Assembly: GCF_000337675.1 (NCBI RefSeq)
Contig: NZ_AOIB01000033.1
Location: 34,075-94,459 of the forward strand
DNA: 60,385 nucleotides
DNA from: Natronococcus amylolyticus DSM 10524
Lineage (GTDB): Archaea; Halobacteriota; Halobacteria; Halobacteriales; Natrialbaceae
Reading direction: 5' to 3'
Shown here: positions 34,807-44,570 of the stretch, in pieces
Position numbering within the stretch: the first letter of the stretch is position 1
Layout: the number at the start of each line of letters is the position of its first letter
Notes under the pieces: model-generated
Told to the model about the DNA's origin: nothing
Databases searched by the model: none
Seen by the model: the letters and a program-made list of their open reading frames with translations, nothing else
Made by a program: the position numbers and the translations under genes

Positions 34807-36711
34807 TCAGTCATCCTCGTCGACCACTGTCCGTTGGTGACGAACCCCGGTGGGGTTTGAGTGCAGTTCGCCGTCGAGAAGCTGTTCGGTCACCGGCATC
34901 GTCAACACCGTCAACAGCGTGTAGAGTTCACCGGTATAGTTCTCTCCGTTGCAGTGAGCTCGGTACAGCTCGCGGATCGCGTTCGCATCCGGGCCAGGAG
35001 ATGCGTCGGCCAACCGCCCGTACTCGCTGAGCACTTCGGTCGGGAACTCGAACGAGCGAAGCAGTTCGACATCGTCCAGCCACGGCCCATCGGTCATATA
35101 CGGTTCCGGTGGCGATCGGGTGGACAGATGCTTCTGCCAGAGCTCTAAGAGGTGTTCGCCGACATACTGGATCGGAAACGGCCGTGAGAGTCCCACTCCG
35201 GTGCTGGCGTGAGGGATCACCGCAAGAGATGGGTCAAGCCGGGTCACCGCCTGGCCAACGAGATCGCGCTGGAGCCGGTATCGGGGCGGCATCGACAGCG
35301 AGAGGTCCAACAGCCGGTTGTCGAGAAACGGTGACCGGTACGGAAGCATCCGACGAAGATCGCTGTGAACCCGCATATCGTCGTCGTTCGAAAGCGGGTA
35401 ACAGCTCCCGTAGTAGACCAGGTCCTCGAGCGACTCGTAGGTAACCCCGTGGTGGATGATTCGGTCGCCGTCACGGTAGATGTTCGACTCGAGGATCGTC
35501 CGGAGATCGGTCGGCATCTCGAGGTTGTCGTGGGCGCGCTCGAGCAGCAGGTCGATGTACTCGTCGATCGTCTCGATCGAACGCTCGATCGGGACCGCCA
35601 TCGAACCCAGCGGTCCAAGTGACACCCTCGGCGATGGGACGCTGTAGCCGCTGAACAGTGAGTCGCTGTACAGCCCCGAGAACAGACCATCCACGCGATC
35701 GGTGATCTCAGCTTCAAACCCACTCGTATAGGGCTGACTGAACCAGCCGTTGAACGAATCAGCCCACCGATTGCGCTTGAGCGCCTGGATTCGGTAGGCT
35801 GCGCCGCGTTCAAGCAGGTGGAACTCCGCACCGGCTAGGAGGGCGATCTGAATCGCAGTCCGGGCCTCGCGATTGATCCAGTCGTTCATATGGAACGCAG
35901 TCGCGTCGTCGAGAGCCGCCAGGATGAGTCGCGAATCCCGCCCCCCCGACAACAACACACCGTACTCGTGGTCGTCTCGTACCCACTCGTCGATCACCGT
36001 CTGGAACCGAGCAGCGAACTCCTCGACGAACCACTCGAAGGACTCGTCACGTGGCTGGTAGTGGGGACGCCAGTACTGGTCGGTCCCGATCGAACGCTCG
36101 TCGAGCACGACCGAGGTGATCGTTCCCGGCTCGAACTTCTCGACTCCCTCGAGCGGTGTTCTGACGCCGAACGTACATCGGAACGCAAGATATTCGTGAA
36201 GATAGGCTGGATGGTACGCGGTATCGACTGCCGGATGGAACGGAAGGTACTGGATGTTCGTCGAGAAGACGATAGCCCCGTCGTCGGTCTGCGTCCAGTA
36301 GATGGGGACCGTCCCGAACCGGTCGGTACAGATGGCAAAACGTCGGCGAGTCTCATCGTAGAGCAACAACGTATAGTTCCCGTTGAGTTCCTCGAGGAAC
36401 GCGAAGCCCGACCGTTCATAGAGGGACAGACAGAACTCTGCGGAGGTGAGGTGGTCGAGTCTGGCCCTGTAGGCCTCCGAACCGTCGCGTCCGGTAACAC
36501 TGCGACCGTAGACCTCGCCGATGAGCCAGCACCGAACCGAGTCCGTTTCGGCAGTTGTCGGCTGATGGCTCCTTTGAGATGTTGCAACGGCGACCTCGTC
36601 GGTCGTGTACCGTAGTAATTGAGTCCCAGGAAGCCATTCCTCGAACACCTTCTGGTCCAGCGATCCGTCGGTGGAAACCACACCATGTGCGACCGTCATC
36701 GAAAACCACAC
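34807..36711 (-). CDS. Asparagine-synthase-like protein without the glutaminase cysteine
   Basis: 634 residues. The N-terminal half has the class II glutamine-amidotransferase fold (FLEELNGNYTLLLYDET, then CTDRFGTVPIYW) but no Cys directly after the start, so it cannot use glutamine in the usual way. The C-terminal half carries the PP-loop SGGRDS at 255-260 in GVLLSGGRDSRLILAALDD, so it can adenylate a substrate. Proteins of this kind occur in glycan and lasso-peptide clusters and make amide bonds. The N-terminal Met may be M5 (36699). It is divergent from the six-repeat protein gene, about 600 bp apart. A ligase role in surface decoration is inference. Confidence 0.8.
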   Translation of the reverse strand: MWFSMTVAHGVVSTDGSLDQKVFEEWLPGTQLLRYTTDEVAVATSQRSHQPTTAETDSVRCWLIGEVYGRSVTGRDGSEAYRARLDHLTSAEFCLSLYERSGFAFLEELNGNYTLLLYDETRRRFAICTDRFGTVPIYWTQTDDGAIVFSTNIQYLPFHPAVDTAYHPAYLHEYLAFRCTFGVRTPLEGVEKFEPGTITSVVLDERSIGTDQYWRPHYQPRDESFEWFVEEFAARFQTVIDEWVRDDHEYGVLLSGGRDSRLILAALDDATAFHMNDWINREARTAIQIALLAGAEFHLLERGAAYRIQALKRNRWADSFNGWFSQPYTSGFEAEITDRVDGLFSGLYSDSLFSGYSVPSPRVSLGPLGSMAVPIERSIETIDEYIDLLLERAHDNLEMPTDLRTILESNIYRDGDRIIHHGVTYESLEDLVYYGSCYPLSNDDDMRVHSDLRRMLPYRSPFLDNRLLDLSLSMPPRYRLQRDLVGQAVTRLDPSLAVIPHASTGVGLSRPFPIQYVGEHLLELWQKHLSTRSPPEPYMTDGPWLDDVELLRSFEFPTEVLSEYGRLADASPGPDANAIRELYRAHCNGENYTGELYTLLTVLTMPVTEQLLDGELHSNPTGVRHQRTVVDEDD

Positions 36712-37239
36712 ACGAGCCCAGTATTAGACGAGTCAATCCAGGAGATGAGTCCAGAGCCGCTGATTCTGGTTGTACCACGGCTTTGTTCCCATGAGGATGC
36801 TATTGTTCGACCAAACCGACGCTGTTCAGAACAACGGACTCCAAGCGAACTGACGACAACCGAAACACGACCTTCGATTCCCGGCATCACTGTTCTATCA
36901 ATAGGGAGGTGCAATATATGTTTTTACTAGTGAAGGAGGAGTTCTTTATATAAGAGCCGTCTCGCGAACGCGACCACGCTGTGATTCCCCTCACAACCGA
37001 ATCCGGACGGTGCAGGAGCCGTCCACTACTTCCTCTGGGAGCTTCACTTTCCCTACACTGTTAAAATAATAGCATAAATAGCCTTCTATGTTCCACGGAG
37101 GGTAAATGATTTATATTATGGGTTATTCTATCTTTAGGTAATATACTCTATCCGAACGACCATCAGCTCAATAACTGAAGGCCACAATAGTATAGTTTCA
37201 GAAATCAATCTAGCAGCAATACACTAATACAAGACAACG
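36712..37239. other. Divergent promoter region
   Basis: About 530 bases with no gene. The right part (37070-37230) is AT-rich, with TATA-like stretches such as GGTAATATACTC near 37140, likely the promoter of the 1242-residue protein. Confidence 0.45.
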
Positions 37240-37326
37240 ATGGGACGACGACCGGAAACCCAACACGACGGACACGAAACGGGTGGCGTGAGCAATGCGA
37301 CGAGAGAGATAGGTGTGCAAAGATGA
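37240..37326 (+). CDS. 28-codon upstream ORF coupled to the repeat protein (putative)
   Basis: An ATG at 37240 opens a 28-residue, polar, Arg/Gly-rich frame (MGRRPETQHDGHETGG...). Its TGA overlaps the next gene's ATG (ATGA, 37323-37326), which suggests translational coupling. It might be a leader peptide, or the true N-terminus of the big protein shifted into another frame. Low confidence. Confidence 0.3.
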   Translation: MGRRPETQHDGHETGGVSNATREIGVQR

Positions 37327-40300
37327 CCCAGGCAGTACTCGATCTCGCGGATGACGATCATCAGCAGAACCTGAACAATCGATCCGGTTTCGAGTTCGAG
37401 ACGACTGAGGCCATCAATGGACTCGAGTGTCGTCTCTCTGCTTGGACGACGGGCGCTCTTACAGCGTACCTGACTGACGGGTCAGGTAACGTCCTCGAGC
37501 GACAGTCGATCGCGACGCTCAGTCCCGGAGAGACGTTTACGTTCGAGACCGAACTCGAGGCCGACGAAACCTACTGGATCCTCTGTGATGCCCGGGGGTA
37601 TGAGTACGGCCGGGGTCGGGCAGCAGTTGACTACCCGATCGAGAGCGACTCACTGGTCGCGACGACCGGGGTGTTCACCGGCGATGGGTTAACAACGAGT
37701 AATTATCGCTACTGTGTCGATCGGATCAGCCCGGCGTTCGGTGGTGAGACACTTGACTTGGGAAGCGACGAGGAGTCACAGTCGTGGAGCGGCCTAGATC
37801 AGCCATCTGGGGTTCGCATTCAAGCGACCACGGACGTCGCAGAGTTCGACTGTCGGTTGTCTGCAGCGACCAGTGGTGTCACCGAGGCGTATCTGACTGA
37901 CGACTCTGGAGACGTTATCGACCAGCAATCGATCACCAATCTCGGAAGCGGGGAGAGTTTCTCGTTCGATACTGGGCTTGTCGCTGACGAGGCCTACTGG
38001 GTGCTGTGTGACGCAGACGGAGACAGCTACGTTCGTGGTCGTGCTGGAGCAGACTATCCACTGGAGAGCGACTCACTCATAGCGACGAACGGAATCTACG
38101 GTGGTGATATGGAAACCGGGGGCTATCGCTACTGTATCGACCAGATCCAGATTCCGGACGTAGACGAACCAACCGGTCAAGCTCTGAACCTCGGAACTGA
38201 CGATGAGGGCCAATCCTGGGGCAGCTTAGACGACTGGTCCGGCGTTCGTGTTCAGGTCACTGAATCCATCCACGGACTCGAGTGTCGACTTTCGACAGAG
38301 ACCGAGGATGTCACGACGGCATATCTGACGACGGACGATGGCAGTGTTCTTGAACGACAGACGGTCGCGACACTTGACGGAGGCGATACGTTCGCGTTCG
38401 AGAGTTCGCTCGAGCCAGGCGAGGCCTACCGGATCGTCTTCGACGCTCGCGGTCGGAGTTACGTTCGTGGCCGAGCGGCAGCCGACTACCCTATCGAAGG
38501 TACCGCCCTGGATATCACACACGGTATCTACGGTGGCAGTCAGCAAACCGAGAGCTATCGGTACTGTGTCGATCGAATCGTCCCGCAACAGACGAACTTT
38601 GTGACGCCGGACTCACCGGGTACAACGGATCTCCTCAATCTGGGTTCGGACGACGAGGCCCAGTCCGGGTTCACGAGCTGGTCCGGTGTTCGCGTCGAAC
38701 TCACGGAAGCGGTTCATGGCCTTCAGTGTCGACTCTCCGGGGAGACCGACGTCACCACAGCCTATCTCACCGATGACTCCGGAAACGTTCTCTCTCAGCA
38801 GTCAGTTGCTGACGTGGAGTCTGGCGGAACGTTCGTATTCGATGATGTACTAGCCGCTGGTGAAGCGTACTGGGTCCTCTGTGATAGTGACGGTGAGGAT
38901 TACACTCGAGGCCGAGCTCAAGTCGACTACCCACTCGAGAGCAACACTTTCGTCGCAACACACGGGATCTACACCGGGGAATCGCTCACCACTAGCTATC
39001 GGTACTGTATCGACCAAATAGAGACACTTCAGGGACGCGACGACGTCGATACACTGAGTCTGGGGAGCGATGCGGAGGGCCAGTCAGGGTTTACGAACTG
39101 GTCCGGCGTTCGTGTCGAAATCACGGAAGTAGCTCATGGATTGCAGTGTCGGCTCTCCGCTGAAACCGACGTCACCACGGCCTATCTCACCGACGACTCC
39201 GGAAACGTCCTCTCCCAGCAATCAGTTGCTGATTTAGAGCCGGGTGAGACGTTTATGTTCGATACTGGGCTCGGTGTTGACGAGGTCTACTGGATTCTGT
39301 GTGATGGAGACGGTGACGCCTATACTCGAGGTCGCACAGCGGTCGACTACCCACTCGAGAGTGACCATCTCTCGGCAACACACGGGATCTTTACAGGCAC
39401 CTCTCTCACCACTAGTTATCGGTACTGTATCGATCAGATTCAAACAGTACGAGCGAACACGAACGTGGATACACTCGGTCTCGGGAACGACGAGGAAGCG
39501 CAATCCGGATTCACGGACTGGTCCGGTGTCCGCATTCAGGCAACGGAGCCTATCCGTGGTCTGCAGTGTCGCCTCTCCGGGGAAACGGACGTTACGGCGG
39601 CGTATCTGACGGACGACTCCGGAAACGTTCTTCGGCAACAGTCAATCGAGGGCTTCAACCCCGGAGACACGTTCGTCTTCGATGTCGAACTCAAGGCCGA
39701 TGACGTCTGTTGGGTACTGTGTGACAGCGATGGCGAAAGCTACACCCGGGGGCGAGCAGCGGCCGACTACCCACTCGAGAGTGAGTTGGTCTCGGTTACA
39801 CACGGAATTTTCACCGGTGAGTCGTTCACTGAGAGCTACCGGTACTGCATCGATCAGATTCAAACGACGCTGGCAGGTAGTGGACTGACGTCCTCCCTCG
39901 AGAACCGCTCGCTCGACGTTACGACCGTCGACGTCGTCGAAGAACCTTCGATCGACGAGAGCGGAGACTTGGCCGCGGAGCTCATCGCGTATATTACTGC
40001 CCAAAACGAGGTCAACCACGAGTTCGTCCTGCCGGCGGGGACGTACAACTGGAACACCGAGTTCGTTCTCCCCGATCCGATCGAGTACCTTGAAATCAGA
40101 GGAGAGCCACGAGCGACCCTCCAGGTCCGAGACCATAGCGTCAATGTCGCGTTCGAACTCGGTACCTGGGCTGACGACAACCCGCCCCAACACGTTGTCC
40201 TCCAGGATTTCGATCTCGACATTGCCGACCAATCGGAGCGAGACTCCGGATTCATTACGGCACACGTCGGTCGCTGTCTGATCGACAACGTCGAACTCGT

Positions 40301-41051
40301 CGGCTCGCGCTGGCGACACGGCCCACAGGGCGGCGGCCGGTACACCTGTCTGATCAACACGCGCGATCCGGAGATGCTCTCGATGGTCCGCAACCTCAGC
40401 TTCCCCGATGGTGAAATCGCCGACTCCGACGAACCGTCGGTCGGACACTCGATCGGATTCAGTGCCGACCCGCCACACGAAGGGATCACCCTCTGGCAGC
40501 AGTGTTATGTCGAGGACTACGTCGACAACGGATTCTACGTGAGTAACAGTGACGGCGAGAACCTCATCGTCCACGGGACAGCGGTCAACTGCGGAAACGG
40601 GACCCTCCGAATCGGTGCCGCCGACGAGGCTCGAGACTGTAAGGTCCTTTTGGATGCGGCTTCCGACCAGATCTATCCCGGTGCCGGCCTCTGGTTCCAG
40701 GGTGGCGAACCGCTCGCCGAACGAATCGAGATCGAGGGCAGTGACGCCCAGAACGACATCCTCAGAATCAACAGCGATGCCGACGGCGGCCAGATCACCG
40801 GTCTCGACCTCTTCTGTGGGCCGCCCGTCGATGCACCGGCGATCCGGTGTACGTATACCAGTGACACGGACCCATCCGGTGTGCTCATTGAGGATTTCAC
40901 CGTCGAAGACGTGACTACGGCAAACGACAACGGCAGCGTCAGTATCCGTCGTCCGGATATCACGCTGAGTTCGGGCCAGATCGACGCCGAAAACCGACCG
41001 GCACTCGGTGGAGGCTACGATCCGGATCTCGACGACGTTGAACTGTCGTAA
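37323..41051 (+). CDS. 1242-residue six-repeat protein with C-terminal beta-helix-like region
   Basis: The first ~850 residues are six tandem copies of a ~137-residue module. Each copy reads WSGVRV-x-TE, then CRLS, TAYLTDDSGNVL, YWILCD, RGRA-x-DYP, and ends SYRYCIDQI. Residues ~860-1242 look like a right-handed beta-helix of the pectate-lyase type (HEFVLPAGTYNW, FDLDIADQS, GFYVSNSDGENLIVHGTAVN). Three cysteines per module (about 18 in all) is unusual for a haloarchaeon. No Tat or Sec signal is seen at the N-terminus, so either it is cytoplasmic, it is exported another way, or the start is wrong. A carbohydrate-binding or -modifying function is inferred from the beta-helix. GC-rich. Confidence 0.85.
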   Translation: MTQAVLDLADDDHQQNLNNRSGFEFETTEAINGLECRLSAWTTGALTAYLTDGSGNVLERQSIATLSPGETFTFETELEADETYWILCDARGYEYGRGRAAVDYPIESDSLVATTGVFTGDGLTTSNYRYCVDRISPAFGGETLDLGSDEESQSWSGLDQPSGVRIQATTDVAEFDCRLSAATSGVTEAYLTDDSGDVIDQQSITNLGSGESFSFDTGLVADEAYWVLCDADGDSYVRGRAGADYPLESDSLIATNGIYGGDMETGGYRYCIDQIQIPDVDEPTGQALNLGTDDEGQSWGSLDDWSGVRVQVTESIHGLECRLSTETEDVTTAYLTTDDGSVLERQTVATLDGGDTFAFESSLEPGEAYRIVFDARGRSYVRGRAAADYPIEGTALDITHGIYGGSQQTESYRYCVDRIVPQQTNFVTPDSPGTTDLLNLGSDDEAQSGFTSWSGVRVELTEAVHGLQCRLSGETDVTTAYLTDDSGNVLSQQSVADVESGGTFVFDDVLAAGEAYWVLCDSDGEDYTRGRAQVDYPLESNTFVATHGIYTGESLTTSYRYCIDQIETLQGRDDVDTLSLGSDAEGQSGFTNWSGVRVEITEVAHGLQCRLSAETDVTTAYLTDDSGNVLSQQSVADLEPGETFMFDTGLGVDEVYWILCDGDGDAYTRGRTAVDYPLESDHLSATHGIFTGTSLTTSYRYCIDQIQTVRANTNVDTLGLGNDEEAQSGFTDWSGVRIQATEPIRGLQCRLSGETDVTAAYLTDDSGNVLRQQSIEGFNPGDTFVFDVELKADDVCWVLCDSDGESYTRGRAAADYPLESELVSVTHGIFTGESFTESYRYCIDQIQTTLAGSGLTSSLENRSLDVTTVDVVEEPSIDESGDLAAELIAYITAQNEVNHEFVLPAGTYNWNTEFVLPDPIEYLEIRGEPRATLQVRDHSVNVAFELGTWADDNPPQHVVLQDFDLDIADQSERDSGFITAHVGRCLIDNVELVGSRWRHGPQGGGRYTCLINTRDPEMLSMVRNLSFPDGEIADSDEPSVGHSIGFSADPPHEGITLWQQCYVEDYVDNGFYVSNSDGENLIVHGTAVNCGNGTLRIGAADEARDCKVLLDAASDQIYPGAGLWFQGGEPLAERIEIEGSDAQNDILRINSDADGGQITGLDLFCGPPVDAPAIRCTYTSDTDPSGVLIEDFTVEDVTTANDNGSVSIRRPDITLSSGQIDAENRPALGGGYDPDLDDVELS
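37340..39870 (+). repeat. Six tandem coding repeats of about 420 bp
   Basis: The YRYC codons that end each module recur near 37705, 38125, 38560, 38998, 39420 and 39840, a spacing of 420-438 bp. Copies 4-6 are most alike at the DNA level (for example GACGACTCCGGAAACGT in all three), so they probably arose by recent duplication. Confidence 0.8.
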
Positions 41052-41507
41052 CTACGTAAACAGCAGTCCGACGCTTTTCCGCCTTCCCTGTGGTCTTGGC
41101 TGGCTGCGTTCAATGCGTGTAGAACGTCGGAAACCGGAGCTTTCGACCGACCGGTCTCCTCGCGGTTGAACTCGTTGCGTTCTGTGACGTGACACCGGAG
41201 TCTGGGGCCGTTTCCTTAGACGACGAAACAGTGGGGAAGACGCCGACCCGATCGACGACAATTCCTCGACAAGCGCCCCGGATGCATACTGTCGAACGTA
41301 GAGCACGACGCGTCTCTCGGGCGGCGGGTCTGGCTGGTCGATCATGAGCGGAACCGTCGTTGGAGTTTCTCTAGACTAAAGTTCAATGATCAAGTAACCC
41401 ACATAATACACATATTCATCAAGTCGTTCTCTGGGATGATACGGTCCATTACAATGTCTGCGGACGGATTCCCACGGCGAGATCACGGATGGCGTCGGGA
41501 AGTTCAA
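41052..41507. other. Gap behind the repeat protein
   Basis: No gene recognised. The minus frame 41052-41345 is open but Arg-rich without a domain. An AT-rich patch lies at 41360-41440. Confidence 0.4.
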
Positions 41508-41733
41508 CGAACGTCCACACCTCCAATCTTTAATGCCTGTCATTTCGACAACCTTCCGACCACGGGAAGCACAAGATCAGCGATGCCGTCGACTTGCTTA
41601 TCCCAGTTGGAACAAAAGATCGATACAATCAGGCCCGAGGACTGGTAGATCGACGTCGGTTACCCCAATGATCGCGACGAAGCCGAAGACCGACTCCAAG
41701 ACGAGGAGATTCCAGTGACTGCCGACCGAGGCG
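41508..41733 (+). pseudogene. aglF 3'-end fragment (copy a)
   Basis: The DNA matches the last third of aglF: ACGTCCACACCTCCAATCTT against its ACGTTCACGCCCGCAATCTT, then GATGCCGTCGACTTGCT and CGACGTCGGTTACCCCAATG. A stop (TAG at 41647) and deletions break the frame, and the aglF stop is lost. It is the most diverged of the four aglF pieces, so probably the oldest. The downstream DNA to 41830 shows nothing else. Confidence 0.68.
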
Positions 41734-41830
41734 GGAAACCATCTAATCGCACAGCAGTAATTCGGTCGCGATCGTGTATTGTGAAGCGACTGAGCGCGAT
41801 AATCGAAAGCGAGAACCGGTTCTCTCGAGC

Positions 41831-42907
41831 TTACTCCCGAACCTGTGTCTCCTGCCCCTCGTTGACCTGCATGTCGAACAGCATGGCGAACATCAGGAAC
41901 ATGCTGCCCATCGTGAACAGCATCATACTTCCCGTCCCGCGCATGAACAGCGACTCGCCGAGGAATAGGGAAGTGTACAGTGCCCAGAGACCGGCCAGAA
42001 TTCCCAGGCCAGCAGTCCCAGCCCCAAAGAAGTAAAACAGCGCGAGCGGATGGAAGTCCAGCACGAGGTACTTCACCTTCAGCCGCCAGAGGAATCCTCG
42101 AAGCAACATCCCCGAGACGTTCCAGATGTAGCTCGGATAGCTAATCGAGGACTCCTCGTCGCCGTACAGCGCCGGCATCGCGACGTCGGCCACGCGCATC
42201 CCCTTCGCGTTCAGCTTGATCAGCAGGTCGTTGCAGTAGCCGTAGTACTCGTAGAGGTCCTCGAGCCCGGCGTTCTCCAACGCATAACTCGAGATCGCCG
42301 TATACCCGTTCTGTGGGTCCATCGTCTTCCAGTAGCCGCTAGCGATCTTCGTCAGGAAGGTGAGAATCGAGTTCCCGAAGAAGCGGAACGGCGGCATATC
42401 CTCGCGGAACTCCTTGTACAACAACCGATTAGCCTTCGAGTAGTCGGCCTCGTCGTCGACAATCGGATCCAACAGACGAGTCATCTGCTCGAGGTCCATC
42501 TGGCCGTCGCCGTCGACCGTGGCGGTGATATCCACATCCGCGTCTCGAGCGGCCAGATACCCCGTTTTGATCGCCCCGCCCGCACCGAGGTTCTCGCGGT
42601 GTTCGATCGGCACCACCCGTCCAACGGGATCGTGGACGATCGCGCGCTCGGCGAGCATCCCGCCGCCGTCGGTGCGGGCCTCCTTGGCGTAGCCGAGCTC
42701 CTGCCCGCTGGCCTCGACGAACGACTCGCTGACGCCGGCGTCCTCGCGGGCCGCCTGCAACACCTCGTCCCACGTCCCATCGCTCGAGCAGTCGTCGATG
42801 ACGAACATGCGGTCGACGTAGTCGGGCATCCCCCGAATCACGTCGCCGATGAACCCTTCCTCGTTGTACGCCGGGATCACGACGCCGATCGTGTGCTCGC
42901 GGTACAT
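41831..42907 (-). CDS. Glycosyltransferase family 2 with C-terminal membrane helices
   Basis: 358 residues. The GT-A part has GVVIPAYNEEGFIGDVI (8-24), VIDDCSSDGTWDEV (37-49) and the donor site DGDGQ at 132-136. About 35 extra residues (60-95) sit between the second and third motif, typical of a haloarchaeal subgroup. Two membrane helices are near the C-terminus (LALFYFFGAGTAGLGIL; SMMLFTMGSMFLMFAML). Such enzymes usually load the first sugar on dolichyl phosphate or make a dolichyl-phosphate sugar. It starts 1 bp after the nucleotide-sugar dehydrogenase stop, so the two are one operon: the dehydrogenase likely makes its uronic-acid donor. GC-rich. Confidence 0.92.
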   Translation of the reverse strand: MYREHTIGVVIPAYNEEGFIGDVIRGMPDYVDRMFVIDDCSSDGTWDEVLQAAREDAGVSESFVEASGQELGYAKEARTDGGGMLAERAIVHDPVGRVVPIEHRENLGAGGAIKTGYLAARDADVDITATVDGDGQMDLEQMTRLLDPIVDDEADYSKANRLLYKEFREDMPPFRFFGNSILTFLTKIASGYWKTMDPQNGYTAISSYALENAGLEDLYEYYGYCNDLLIKLNAKGMRVADVAMPALYGDEESSISYPSYIWNVSGMLLRGFLWRLKVKYLVLDFHPLALFYFFGAGTAGLGILAGLWALYTSLFLGESLFMRGTGSMMLFTMGSMFLMFAMLFDMQVNEGQETQVRE

Positions 42908-42908
42908 G

Positions 42909-44216
42909 TTACAACCTCCGGTAGGTGAACAGCTCGGCAGCGTCCTCGAACGTGCCGTCGATGTCGATCATGACGGGGTCGTCGGCCATCTGGTCGGCCA
43001 GCGTCGCGGGCGACAGCGACTGGAACTCGCTGTGTGGCGTGCCGATGACGAGTCCGTCGAAGTCGGTGACGTCGAAGGCGTCCTGGATCTCGATATCGAA
43101 CGCCTCCCGGGTTGCCTCGGGGTCGGCGTGGGGGTCGAAGCCGACGACCTCGATCCCGTACCCCTGGAGCTCCTCGATGACCTGGCCGATCTTCGAGGTG
43201 CGGATGTCGTCGACGTCGGGCTTGTACGCCAGCCCGGCGACGAGCACGCGGCTGTTCTTGGGGACCTTCTCGCTCTCGTTTAACGCCCGGATCGTCATAT
43301 CGGCGAGATGGTCCGAGACCGACTCGTTGACCTCGCGGCTCGTGCGGATGAGCTCGGGGTCGACGCCCTCGCGCTCGCTCTGGTAGAGCAGATAGAACGG
43401 ATCGACGGGGATGCAGTGGCCCCCGACCAGGCCGGGCTCGTACTCGTGGAAGTTCCACTTCGTGCCCGCGGCCTCGAGGACGGCCTCGGTCTCGAGGCCG
43501 AGCTCGTCACACACCATCGCCAGCTCGTTCATCAGGGCGATGTTGACGTCGCGCTGGGTGTTCTCGACGCACTTGGCGGCCTCGGCGGTCTCGATCGTCG
43601 GCGCCTCGTGCAGGCCCGCGTCGACGACGGTGCCGTACAGCTCCACCAGTTCGTCGCGACCCTCGTCGGTCAACGCACTCACGATCTTGACGACGTTCGC
43701 CAGGCCGTGTTCGGTGTCGCCGGGCACCATCCGCTCGGGCGAGTAGCCCACGTCGAACTCCTCGCCCGCGGTCATCCCCGAGGCCTCCTCGAGGGCCGGG
43801 ACGAACACCTCCTGGGTCGCGCCCGGGTACACCGTCGACTCGAGGACGACGGTCGTCCCGTCGGTCATGTTCTCGCCGACCGTCTTCGCGGCGCCCTCGA
43901 CGATCCCGAGGTTGGGCTTCTCGTTGTCGTCGACGGGGGTCGGCACCGCCACGATGACGAACTCCGCGTTCGCGATGTCGGCGCTGTCAGTGGTGTACTC
44001 GATCCCGCCCTCGGCGATCGCCGCGTCGCCGACGTCGCCGGTCGGGTCGACGCCGGACTCGAGGGTGTCGACCTTGTCGGGGTCGACGTCGAATCCCGTG
44101 ACGCTGTTGCCCGCCGCGTCCAGCGCGGCTGCAAGCGGGAGGCCGACGTAGCCCAGTCCGACGACGCAGACGCTCGCGGTCGTCTCGACTGGCTCCTCGT
44201 ACTGGTACTCGCTCAC
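42909..44216 (-). CDS. Nucleotide-sugar dehydrogenase (UDP-sugar to uronate, WecC/TviB-like)
   Basis: 435 residues of the UDP-glucose/UDP-ManNAc dehydrogenase family. The NAD motif is GLGYVGLPLAAALDAAG (20-36). The catalytic cysteine is C268 in GGHCIPVDPFYL, the conserved lysine is in AEAAKCVENTQRDVNIA (about 215), and the C-terminal substrate domain shows VAGLAYKPDVDDIRTS. GHCIPVDP followed by FYL is more typical of the UDP-N-acetylhexosamine group (WecC, TviB, WbpA) than of UDP-glucose dehydrogenase. It oxidises a hexosamine or hexose C6-OH to the acid with two NAD. It is first in a two-gene operon with the GT2. Confidence 0.92.
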   Translation of the reverse strand: MSEYQYEEPVETTASVCVVGLGYVGLPLAAALDAAGNSVTGFDVDPDKVDTLESGVDPTGDVGDAAIAEGGIEYTTDSADIANAEFVIVAVPTPVDDNEKPNLGIVEGAAKTVGENMTDGTTVVLESTVYPGATQEVFVPALEEASGMTAGEEFDVGYSPERMVPGDTEHGLANVVKIVSALTDEGRDELVELYGTVVDAGLHEAPTIETAEAAKCVENTQRDVNIALMNELAMVCDELGLETEAVLEAAGTKWNFHEYEPGLVGGHCIPVDPFYLLYQSEREGVDPELIRTSREVNESVSDHLADMTIRALNESEKVPKNSRVLVAGLAYKPDVDDIRTSKIGQVIEELQGYGIEVVGFDPHADPEATREAFDIEIQDAFDVTDFDGLVIGTPHSEFQSLSPATLADQMADDPVMIDIDGTFEDAAELFTYRRL

Positions 44217-44570
44217 GCCTCGACCCTCCGCGGTCGGTCGGTAGTCGGCGTCTCGATGCGTGGTGCTTTCTTGGGGATGCTGTGTGGGGGGCTCATTTGC
44301 GGTCAGGGATAGATACGATTCCAGCGATAGTCAGGTCGAACCAATGTTCTTAGACGAAGAGTAAATAGCTGGCGAAGCACAAATAACTAGTGTTTCGAGA
44401 GAGTCACCGAAAAAGTCCTTTCCGGCCAAACTCCGTCGCTGGACGCAATTATGACTGATTGATCGTTCAGGACAGCTGAGGGGATCGACCGAAACCCCTC
44501 GGCGCTATTGACGGAATCGAGCACGACTTCCGCTCGAGGAGAATCGACCCGGTTTCGCTCGAGGACTCGT
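44217..44570. other. Promoter region of the dehydrogenase operon
   Basis: No gene. A TATA-like CTATTTACTC on the minus strand lies near 44362-44371, with more AT-rich bases to 44395. The right part leads into the epimerase fragment. Confidence 0.4.

Noticed and set aside
37340-39870. CRISPR-like regular repeats
   Set aside because: The ~420-bp periodicity is coding repeats within one long frame; there are no short repeats with unique spacers, and no cas genes in the window.
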